From Tsukamurella sp040611135 (GTDB taxonomy: Bacteria > Actinomycetota > Actinomycetes > Mycobacteriales > Mycobacteriaceae), in assembly GCF_040611135.1 (NCBI RefSeq), contig NZ_JBEXNL010000006.1:124001-188000 (forward strand): a DNA stretch of 64,000 nt. Direction: 5' to 3'. The notes beneath the pieces are model-generated. The model made no database searches. It saw only the letters and a list, made by a program, of their open reading frames with translations, and was not told the DNA's origin. Below are positions 57,821 through 64,000 of the stretch, in pieces. The position numbers and the translations under genes were made by a program. How positions within the stretch are numbered: the stretch's first letter is position 1; every line of letters begins with the position of its first letter.

Positions 57821-58507
57821 GTGAAACTTCCCTGGCAGAAGGCCGACGATACGACCTCCGAGGCCGCGGACGCCGACGGCTCCGCGTCCGTCGACGAGAC
57901 CGCGGCCGAGAACCTCGCCAAGCCCGTACAGACGCCCGGCAAGGGCCGCCCGACGCCCAGCCGTCGCGAGGCGCAGGGCCGCAAGCGCGGCCCCGTCGCA
58001 CCCGCGCCGATGACCCGGGCGGAGGCCCGGGCCCGGCGCAAGGAGCTCAAGAACTCCATGAGCAAGGAGGAGCGCAAGGCCGCCTCGGCCGAGCGCCGCA
58101 CGCTGGCGAACGAGCGCCGCGAGCTCATGATGCAGGGCGACGATCGGTATCTTCCGATCCGCGACAAGGGCCCCGTCAAGGCCTACGTGCGCGATCTGAT
58201 CGACGCGAAGCGCCACGTCTCCACCATGTTCATCCCGGTGGCGGTCGCGGTCATGGTCTTCATGCTCGTCACCGTCAACATGCCCGCACTGGCCGGCATC
58301 CCGATGCTGCTCCTCCTGGCCATGGTCATCATCATGGGCGTCGAGGGCTTCCTCACCGGCCGCCGGATCAACAACCGGGTCCGCGAGCGCTGGCCCGACA
58401 CCACCGAGACCGGTTTCCGCCTCGGCTGGTACGCGTTCATGCGCACCACGCAGCTGCGCCGCATGCGCATCCCGCGCCCGCGGGTCAAGCCCGGCGACGC
58501 GGTCTAA
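57821..58507 (+). CDS. DUF3043 membrane protein (Rv2206-like)
   Basis: The 228-residue protein has a charged, Ala/Lys/Arg-rich cytoplasmic half with RREAQGRKRGP near 48 and a highly basic REARARRKELKNSM-like stretch, the DYRYLPIRDKGPVKAYVRDLID-type core near 105, and two membrane helices near 137-155 and 158-178. Function is unknown; the family is restricted to actinobacteria. GTG follows a -10 box by 7 bases, suggesting a leaderless mRNA. cobU-cobT starts 3 bp after its stop. Confidence 0.9.
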   Translation: MKLPWQKADDTTSEAADADGSASVDETAAENLAKPVQTPGKGRPTPSRREAQGRKRGPVAPAPMTRAEARARRKELKNSMSKEERKAASAERRTLANERRELMMQGDDRYLPIRDKGPVKAYVRDLIDAKRHVSTMFIPVAVAVMVFMLVTVNMPALAGIPMLLLLAMVIIMGVEGFLTGRRINNRVRERWPDTTETGFRLGWYAFMRTTQLRRMRIPRPRVKPGDAV

Positions 58508-58510
58508 CCC

Positions 58511-60202
58511 GTGGCGCTCACCCTCGTTCTCGGCGGGGTCCGGTCGGGTAAGTCCGCGCGCGCCGAGCAGCTGATCGGCACCGGTCCGGTCCGCTACGTC
58601 GCTACCGCCCCGCGGCCCGACGGTGACCCGGACCTCGTCGCGCGCGTCGCCGCGCACCGCGAGCGCCGCCCGGACTCGTGGGCCACCGTCGAGACCCAGG
58701 ACCTGCGGTCGGTGCTGTCCGAGGGCTCGGCACCCACGCTCGTCGACGACCTCGGCGGCTGGCTCGCCGCGCGCCTCGACGCCGTCGGCTGGGACACACC
58801 CGAGAAGATGACGACGGAACTCGACGGCCTCGTCGCCGCTGCCGCCGCCTACCCGGGCGACCTGGTCCTGGTCAGCCCCGAGGTGGGCCTGTCCGTCGTC
58901 CCGGCCACGCACGCAGGCCGCGTCTTCCAGGACCTCCTCGGCACGGTCAACGCACGCCTCGCGGCGATCGCGGACCGGGCCGAGCTCGTCGTGGCCGGCA
59001 TCCCGGTCCTGCTGACGGGTGCCGCACTCCCCGGCGCCGTGCCCGACGGTGCGCCGCTCCCCGCCGCCGCGCCGGTCGCCGCCCCGGCACCGTCGGGGCC
59101 CGCGGCGCCCGCCCTCCCCCCGGTCGAGCTGCCGCCCTTCGACCCCGGTACCGATCCGCTCGCCTTCCCCCAGCTGTCCCCGCCGGACCCGTTCGTCGGC
59201 CGGGAGGCCCGCGACCGCCAGCTGGAGCTGACCAAGCCCGCGGGGTCGCTGGGCCGGGTCGAGCAGCTCGGCGAGTGGATCACGGCCTGCCAGGGCGTGT
59301 GCCCGCCGAAGCAGTTCGAGCGCGCGCGGATCGTGGTCTTCGCCGGCGATCACGGCGTCGCAGCCGGCGGCGTCTCGGCGTACCCGCCGGAGGTCACGGC
59401 GCAGATGGTGGCGAACATCGCCGCCGGGGGCGCGGCGATCAACGTGCTGGCGGCGCAGGCCGGCGCCACGGTCCGGGTCGAGGACATCGCCGTCGCGGGC
59501 GACACGCGTGAGGACCTGAGCCGCAACAAGATCCGTCGCTCGTCGGGCGACATCGCGACGACCGATGCGATGTCCGACGAGGAGACGATCGCCGCGATCG
59601 CCGCCGGCCGGCGGATCGCCGACGAGGAGATCGACTCGGGGGCGGATCTGCTCGTCCTCGGCGACATGGGCATCGGCAACACCACGCCCGCCGCTGTCCT
59701 CGTGGGCGCGCTCACCGACACCGAGCCGGTCCTGGTGGTCGGCCGCGGCACCGGCATCGACGACAACGCGTGGATGCGCAAGGCCGCCGCGATCCGCGAC
59801 GGCATGTACCGCGCGCGCCCGCACACCGGTGATCCGAAGGCGTTGCTGCGCACCGTCGCCGGGGCCGACCTGGCGGCGATGGCCGGATTCCTCGCGCAGG
59901 CGGCGGTCCGCCGCACGCCGGTGATCCTCGACGGTGTCGTGGTCACGGCCGCCGCACTGGTCGCGAACGACCTCGCGCCCGGCGCGGCGAGCTGGTGGAC
60001 CGCGGGCCACCTCAGCCCCGAGCCCGCGCATGCGCTGGCGCTGCGCCGCCTCGACCTCGAGCCGCTCCTCGACCTGGGCCTGCGACTCGGCGAGGGCAGC
60101 GGCGCAGCCCTCGCGCTGCCGCTCGTCCGGTCGGCCGTCGCGGTCCTCGGCGAGATGGCGACCTTCGACTCCGCCGGGGTGTCGGGGAAGTCCTCGGACT
60201 GA
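58511..60202 (+). CDS. CobU-CobT fusion: cobinamide kinase/guanylyltransferase and DMB phosphoribosyltransferase
   Basis: One 563-residue chain carries two steps of adenosylcobalamin nucleotide-loop assembly. Residues about 1-175 form CobU (Walker A GGVRSGKSARAEQ near 8, LVDDLGGWLAARL near 77, VSPEVGLSVVP near 118). An Ala/Pro linker (175-220) leads to CobT (about 225-560) with FAGDHGVAAGGVSAYP near 277, GDMGIGNTTPA near 390 and catalytic Glu in GEGSGAALALPL near 527. In M. tuberculosis cobU and cobT are separate genes. cobS begins 1 bp after the stop. Confidence 0.93.
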   Translation: MALTLVLGGVRSGKSARAEQLIGTGPVRYVATAPRPDGDPDLVARVAAHRERRPDSWATVETQDLRSVLSEGSAPTLVDDLGGWLAARLDAVGWDTPEKMTTELDGLVAAAAAYPGDLVLVSPEVGLSVVPATHAGRVFQDLLGTVNARLAAIADRAELVVAGIPVLLTGAALPGAVPDGAPLPAAAPVAAPAPSGPAAPALPPVELPPFDPGTDPLAFPQLSPPDPFVGREARDRQLELTKPAGSLGRVEQLGEWITACQGVCPPKQFERARIVVFAGDHGVAAGGVSAYPPEVTAQMVANIAAGGAAINVLAAQAGATVRVEDIAVAGDTREDLSRNKIRRSSGDIATTDAMSDEETIAAIAAGRRIADEEIDSGADLLVLGDMGIGNTTPAAVLVGALTDTEPVLVVGRGTGIDDNAWMRKAAAIRDGMYRARPHTGDPKALLRTVAGADLAAMAGFLAQAAVRRTPVILDGVVVTAAALVANDLAPGAASWWTAGHLSPEPAHALALRRLDLEPLLDLGLRLGEGSGAALALPLVRSAVAVLGEMATFDSAGVSGKSSD

Positions 60203-60203
60203 C

Positions 60204-60959
60204 GTGCGGCACCTGTCCGCCGCCGTCGCCTGGATGACGGTGCTGCCCGTGCCCGGCTCGCTGCAGCCGAGCCCGGTCGCGAGGGCCGACGGTGCCCGCA
60301 TCATCGCCCGCGTGCCCATCACCGGCGCGGTCGTCGCGAGTGCGACGGTGGCAGTCGCCTGGGTGGCGCAGTTCGCGGGCCTGCCGCCGGTGCTCGTCGG
60401 CGCGCTCGCGGTCGGCGCCGCGGCGCTCGTCACGCGGGGCATGCACCTCGACGGATTCGCGGACTGCGTCGACGGCCTCGGCAGCTACGGCCCGCCCGAA
60501 CGCGCGCGGGAGATCATGCGCCAGGGCACCGTCGGGCCGTTCGGCGCCGCCGCCCTCGTACTGCTCCTCGTCGCCGAAAGCTCGGCCATCGGGGCCCTCG
60601 CGGAGCGCGGCCTGTGGCTCGCGATCGGCGTCGCCGTGGGTACCGCCCGCGTCGCCGCGGTCCTCGGCTGCCGGACGGACTGGGCACCGTCGAACCCCGA
60701 CGGTTTCGGCGCGCTGACGGCCGGCACCCAGGGCCTTGCGGCGCAAGGGTTCTGGGTCCTGGTCGCGCTGGCCGTGGCGGTCCCGGCGGTGCCGGGCCTC
60801 CCCTGGCAGGGCCCGCTCGCCGCCGCGGGCGGGCTGGCACTGGCGTTCCTCGCGATGCGGCACTGCGTGCGTCGTTTCGACGGCGTCAGCGGCGATGTCC
60901 TCGGCTTCGGCATCGAGATCGCCGCGGTGATCGCGCTGGTCGGCCTCTGCGTGGTCTGA
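60204..60959 (+). CDS. cobS: Adenosylcobinamide-GDP ribazoletransferase CobS
   Basis: The 251-residue polytopic membrane enzyme joins adenosylcobinamide-GDP with alpha-ribazole to give adenosylcobalamin. Family motifs: LSAAVAWMTVLPVPG at the start, the Mg-binding HLDGFADCVDGLGS near 77, and MRQGTVGPFGAAALV near 103. It has about six helices. GTG start 1 bp after the cobU-cobT stop; it completes the nucleotide-loop module. Confidence 0.94.
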   Translation: MRHLSAAVAWMTVLPVPGSLQPSPVARADGARIIARVPITGAVVASATVAVAWVAQFAGLPPVLVGALAVGAAALVTRGMHLDGFADCVDGLGSYGPPERAREIMRQGTVGPFGAAALVLLLVAESSAIGALAERGLWLAIGVAVGTARVAAVLGCRTDWAPSNPDGFGALTAGTQGLAAQGFWVLVALAVAVPAVPGLPWQGPLAAAGGLALAFLAMRHCVRRFDGVSGDVLGFGIEIAAVIALVGLCVV

Positions 60960-60997
60960 TCCGGTCACCGCGCCAAGAACGACGACTAACTTGGTTG

Positions 60998-61026
60998 TTG
61001 ACTCGTTCGAGGAGTCCGCCTAGATT
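60998..61026 (+). promoter_or_regulatory. Promoter of the MpaB-type oxygenase gene
   Basis: -35 TTGACT (60998-61003), 17-bp spacer, -10 TAGATT (61021-61026). This is the best housekeeping-type promoter in the window. Transcription would start within the palindrome at 61027-61044. Confidence 0.7.
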
Positions 61027-61044
61027 TGACAACGACAGTTGTCA
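61027..61044. promoter_or_regulatory. TGACAAC-N4-GTTGTCA operator
   Basis: Perfect 7-bp arms directly after the -10 box, covering the expected transcription start. This is a repressor position, TetR-type in size. Confidence 0.7.
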
Positions 61045-61064
61045 TTGACGATCCGGAGGCCGAG

Positions 61065-62276
61065 ATGACCGCTACCGCCCCGACCGAGGTCCCCGCGCGC
61101 CATCCCTCGTCCCCGCGCCGCGTGCCGCCCGGCATCATGATGGTCAGCCGCTTCCTCCGCCTCCCCGAGCCCACTCCGGCGGAGTTCCGCCGGTTCGGCG
61201 AGCTCCTCACCGTCGGCGACGAGCAGATGGATCGGCTGGTCGACTGGATCTACGAGGACCGCGACGCCCGCAAGCCGCTCTTCGAGCGCGCCCTGAACGA
61301 CGGGATCGCGACGGTGCCCGCAGCACCGTCGGAGATCCGGGAGTTCTTCGCGGAGATGGAGGCGGTCCCCGACTGGGTCGACTGGGACACGATCCTCCTG
61401 GGCGGGCAGCTCATGCGCAGCGGCGGAGCGGACGGCTTCTCCGTCGCGCGCGATGTGGCGCTCATGGGCGGCTACCTGTTCTCGGGTTTCAACCAGACGC
61501 TGCTGCGCACGGGCGCGCTCGAGAAGGGCTCGAACAAGCGGTTCGCGGAGACCTCGCAGTGGGCGCTCGACGTGATCGTGCCCGACGGTCTGCGCCCCGG
61601 CGGCGTCGGTTACCGCTCAACGCTGCACGTGCGCTTCATCCACTCGATGGTGCGCCGGCACGTGATGGCCCTGCCCGACTGGGACTTCGACGCGCACGGC
61701 CTGCCGATCAACCAGACCGACATGGCGGCCACGCTGGTCGGCGCGCTCATCGCGCCGGTCGCCACCGGCATGGGCCTCGGGATGCTCGCGCATCCGCGCG
61801 AGTACGAGGCCGCGGCGCACCTGACGCGGTACGTCGGCCGGCTCATGGGCGTGCACGACGACTTCCTGCCCCACAGCTACCGCGACAGCCTGCGGATCCT
61901 GTTCCAGACCTCCCGCGCGCTCTCCACCCCGGACGAGACGAGCAGGGCCCTCGCGCAGCCGATGGCCGACGACCCGATGGCATGGAACTACCAGCACCTC
62001 AGTGGGATCCGCCGCCGCATCGCCCGGTCGCAGCACCTGTCCATCGCGACCGCCTACCTCGGCACCGCGGCGATGAAGGAGCTCGGCGTCCCGCCGACGC
62101 TCCCCTGGTATCCCGCCCTGAAGATTCCGTACCATCTCGTCGAGTCGGTCTTCAACCAGCTCCCCGGCGGCCGCGAGCGGGCCGCCCGCCGCGGCGATGT
62201 CAGCCAGGCGAGATTCATGCGCACCCTCGGCGAGGACGCCGCGATCGGCCACTCGGCGCAGCACGTCACGTCCTGA
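61065..62276 (+). CDS. MpaB-type (DUF2236) oxygenase family protein
   Basis: The 403-residue helical protein belongs to the oxygenase MpaB/latex-clearing-related family: SVARDVALMGGYLFSGFNQTLLRTG near 128, VRFIHSMVRRHVMALPDW near 185 with the conserved Arg and His, and NQTDMAATLVGALIAPV near 215. Family members bind haem b and oxidise hydrophobic substrates or terpenoids. The ATG at 61065 has CCGGAGG 5 bases before it; an in-frame TTG at 61026 lies in the operator and is rejected. The palindrome at the promoter suggests substrate-induced expression by an unlinked repressor. Confidence 0.85.
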   Translation: MTATAPTEVPARHPSSPRRVPPGIMMVSRFLRLPEPTPAEFRRFGELLTVGDEQMDRLVDWIYEDRDARKPLFERALNDGIATVPAAPSEIREFFAEMEAVPDWVDWDTILLGGQLMRSGGADGFSVARDVALMGGYLFSGFNQTLLRTGALEKGSNKRFAETSQWALDVIVPDGLRPGGVGYRSTLHVRFIHSMVRRHVMALPDWDFDAHGLPINQTDMAATLVGALIAPVATGMGLGMLAHPREYEAAAHLTRYVGRLMGVHDDFLPHSYRDSLRILFQTSRALSTPDETSRALAQPMADDPMAWNYQHLSGIRRRIARSQHLSIATAYLGTAAMKELGVPPTLPWYPALKIPYHLVESVFNQLPGGRERAARRGDVSQARFMRTLGEDAAIGHSAQHVTS

Positions 62277-62325
62277 CCAACCGGGCGACAAGGCGCCGCC
62301 AACCGCCGCGCGGGAGCCTCACGTC

Positions 62326-62760
62326 ATGACCTACGACGATGCCGAGTGGCACCAGGAGACCGTCGACGAGCTCGGCCTCCCCGAGGACAGCGCCGCGACG
62401 CACATCGGGATCTTCTACGCCTGGATGCGGGCGCACGGTCTCGCGAGCGGCACGACCCTGTGGCACGGGGTCCCCGAACCGGTCCCGGATCCGCACCTCG
62501 ACCTGCTCGACGACCGCAAGCTCACGCCGGGCGCATACCTGGTGCAGCACATGGTGGGCCAGTTCGACGCCGGCGCCTTCACCGACGAGGGGAACGCCTT
62601 CACCGACGCCTCGTACTCGGCGTACCTGGACGCGTACTCGACGGTGCCGGAGGTCGCCCGGTACGACTCCACCTACGCCGCCCCGGACACCTGGCAACTC
62701 TACGACGCCGTGGCACCCGCCATCGACGCCCTCTACACCCGATGGAAGTCCAGTCGGTAG
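62326..62760 (+). CDS. Conserved hypothetical protein
   Basis: The 144-residue acidic protein has the pattern THIGIFYAWMRAHGL near 26, LTPGAYLVQHMVGQFDAG near 66 and NAFTDASYSAYLDAY near 93, shared with small DUF7832-like proteins of unknown function. No signal peptide or membrane helix. GGGAG precedes the ATG by about 9 bases. It follows the MpaB-type gene by 49 bp and may be co-transcribed with it. Confidence 0.75.
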   Translation: MTYDDAEWHQETVDELGLPEDSAATHIGIFYAWMRAHGLASGTTLWHGVPEPVPDPHLDLLDDRKLTPGAYLVQHMVGQFDAGAFTDEGNAFTDASYSAYLDAYSTVPEVARYDSTYAAPDTWQLYDAVAPAIDALYTRWKSSR

Positions 62761-62898
62761 CCAGCGGGCGGGCGGGGCGGGCGACAGCGGCAGCAGGGCG
62801 TCGCCAGGTAGCGTGGCGGCCTTGGATCCACTGATCGACAAGCTCGATGCAGCATTGGCAACCAACTACCCCGAGTGAATCCGTCAGGTCTGCCCCGA

Positions 62899-62927
62899 TC
62901 AGGGTATGCAGCCGGTGTATACCCTGA
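62899..62927. promoter_or_regulatory. TCAGGGTAT-N11-ATACCCTGA inverted repeat
   Basis: Perfect 9-bp arms in the 286-bp gap between the hypothetical gene and ilvE. A further CAGGGTATGC copy follows at 62947. No promoter is visible beside it, and it is downstream of both flanking genes. Confidence 0.5.
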
Positions 62928-62951
62928 CCTCAATCATCGCAGGTCACAGGG

Positions 62952-62981
62952 TATGCGCGGGACGCATCGCTTGCGAGAAGG
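62952..62981 (+). repeat. Dispersed 30-bp element, copy 2
   Basis: Matches 55491-55520 at 24 of 30 positions, with ATGCG and CGCAT arms. Confidence 0.55.
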
Positions 62982-63046
62982 ACCATCGGTTCTCGGCCCT
63001 CCCCGACACCCGAATCCCATCGCGGCCAGGGACCCGCAGCTCCCAC

Positions 63047-64000
63047 TCAGCCCAGCGTCTCCATCCAGCCGTGGGTGTCCGGCACGGTGCCGCGCTGGAT
63101 GCCGGTGAGGGTCTCGCGCAGGGCCATGGTGATCTCGCCGGACCCTCCGTCGCCGATGGTGAAGTCCTCGGACGCGCCCTTGACCCGCCCGACGGGGGTG
63201 ATGACCGCGGCGGTGCCGCAGGCGAAGACCTCGGTGATGGCGCCGGACGCGGCGCCCTCCTTGAGCTCGGTGACCGTGATCCGCCGGACCTCGGTCTCGA
63301 AGCCCGCGTCGCGCGCGAGCTGCAGCAGCGAGTCGCGGGTGACGCCGGGCAGCAGCGTGCCGGTGAGCTCGGGCGTCACCACGCGGGCCTCCGAGCCGGA
63401 GCCGAAGACGAAGAACAGGTTCATCCCGCCCATCTCCTCGATCGTCTCGTGCTCGAGCGCATCGAGCCACACGACCTGGTCGCAGCCCTGCTGCGCGGCC
63501 TGCGCCTGCGCGACGAGCGACGCGGCGTAGTTGCCACCGCACTTGGCGAAGCCGGTGCCGCCGGGGGCGGCGCGCACGTACTCACGCGAGAGCCACACCG
63601 ACACGGGCTTCACCCCGCCGGAGAAGTACGCGCCGGCCGGCGAGGCGATCACGAGGAACCGGTAGCTGTTGGAGGGCTTGACGCCGAGGGTCTCCTCGTC
63701 GGCGAAGATGAACGGCCGGAAGTACAGCGCCTCCTCGCCACCGGCGGCGGGCACCCAGTCGGCGTCGATGGCGACGAGCTGCTTGAGCGCCTCGATGAAC
63801 ACCTCCTCCGGCAGCGGCGGGATCGCCAGGCGCTCCGCGGAGCGCTGGAAGCGGGCCGCGTTCGCCTCGGGCCGGAAGGTGGCGATGGCACCGTCGGGCT
63901 GACGGTAGGCCTTGAGCCCCTCGAAGATCTCCTGCGCGTAGTGCAGCACCGCCGCCGACGGCTCCATCGGGATGGGCCCGTAGGGCAGGACCTCGGCGTC
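63047..64000 (-). CDS. ilvE: Branched-chain amino-acid aminotransferase IlvE (5' end cut)
   Basis: PLP-dependent class IV aminotransferase for Leu, Ile and Val. The visible 317 residues include HYAQEIFEGLKAYR near the window end, the catalytic Lys region GFAKCGGNYAASL, and the phosphate-binding TPELTGTLLPGVTRDSLLQL. The reading frame is open to the window edge (DAEVLPYGPIPMEPSA), so the first 40-50 residues lie outside. It corresponds to Rv2210c. No terminator is seen after the stop. Confidence 0.95.
   Translation of the reverse strand, partial: DAEVLPYGPIPMEPSAAVLHYAQEIFEGLKAYRQPDGAIATFRPEANAARFQRSAERLAIPPLPEEVFIEALKQLVAIDADWVPAAGGEEALYFRPFIFADEETLGVKPSNSYRFLVIASPAGAYFSGGVKPVSVWLSREYVRAAPGGTGFAKCGGNYAASLVAQAQAAQQGCDQVVWLDALEHETIEEMGGMNLFFVFGSGSEARVVTPELTGTLLPGVTRDSLLQLARDAGFETEVRRITVTELKEGAASGAITEVFACGTAAVITPVGRVKGASEDFTIGDGGSGEITMALRETLTGIQRGTVPDTHGWMETLG

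Noticed and set aside
61026..61064. TTG start for the MpaB-type gene
   Set aside because: It lies at the promoter -10 and operator; the ATG at 61065 has a good ribosome binding site.
1..64000. GACGGTGC as a strand-biased Chi or FtsK-orienting site
   Set aside because: The hand count gives equal numbers on both strands, so polarity is not supported within this window; only the enrichment itself is reported.
1..64000. Prophage, transposon, tRNA or rRNA genes
   Set aside because: No transposase, integrase, phage structural gene, tRNA-like cloverleaf or rRNA segment was recognised on either strand.

Overview
The window is high-GC actinobacterial DNA (roughly 70% GC) from a mycolic-acid-containing member of the Mycobacteriales. 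Gene order closely follows the Mycobacterium tuberculosis chromosome from pbpB/ftsI (Rv2163c) to ilvE (Rv2210c): division cluster, MraZ, DUF3040, metF-like, idsA, mptA, an Rv2175c-like gene, pknL, aroG, plsC, fadD15, pimB, NlpC/P60, trpD, ctaE-qcrCAB, ctaF/ctaC, asnB, adoK, erpA-like, DUF3043, cobT, cobS, ilvE. The mannosyltransferases MptA and PimB point to lipomannan/LAM makers. Content and small differences from Mycobacterium suggest Tsukamurella or a close relative; that genus call is an inference.

Layout. 1-5.5 kb: ftsI, an FtsL-like gene, rsmH and mraZ run leftward from a promoter with three MraZ boxes, next to a repeat-rich 0.6 kb gap. 5.6-11.7 kb: accessory genes (HEPN protein, acetyltransferase, FAD oxidoreductase, LppM-like lipoprotein, a TetR/hydrolase pair, MetF-like reductase). 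11.7-18.3 kb: idsA and mptA, separated by a four-gene ferric-siderophore transporter with an IdeR/DtxR-type box. 18.6-22.7 kb: a short LysR-type gene, the Rv2175c-like regulator, pknL with five PASTA domains, and a broken RelA/SpoT-type gene. 22.7-35.5 kb: prpE, aroG, exoribonuclease, plsC, a polar amino-acid transporter, and a translationally coupled set (two START-type proteins, ArsA-like ATPase, small Cys protein, ROK kinase), then fadD15. 35.6-44.2 kb: pimB, two NlpC/P60 hydrolases behind a ydaO-type c-di-AMP riboswitch, an exonuclease/GIY-YIG protein, a stand-alone RAM protein, citE-like, ybaK-like, trpD. 44.4-51.6 kb: ctaE-qcrC-qcrA-qcrB and, on the opposite strand, ctaC-ctaF, the core of the bcc-aa3 respiratory supercomplex. 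51.8-64 kb: asnB, a MerR/membrane-protein pair, a hemolysin-III-type gene, adoK, an erpA-like gene, DUF3043, a cobU-cobT fusion, cobS, an MpaB-type oxygenase, and the 3' part of ilvE.

The genes are mostly conserved housekeeping functions: envelope growth and division, envelope glycolipids, respiration, amino-acid and cobalamin synthesis, with iron uptake as the main insertion. I found no phage, transposase, CRISPR array, tRNA or rRNA. The unusual content is regulatory. Many start codons lie 6-8 bases after a TANNNT -10 box, which suggests leaderless mRNAs. Several well-formed palindromes sit on promoters. A second group of MraZ-box-like repeats lies upstream of mraZ. A hairpin covers the adoK ribosome binding site. 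The octamer GACGGTGC occurs about 60 times on the two strands by hand count, roughly ten times the expectation from base composition.
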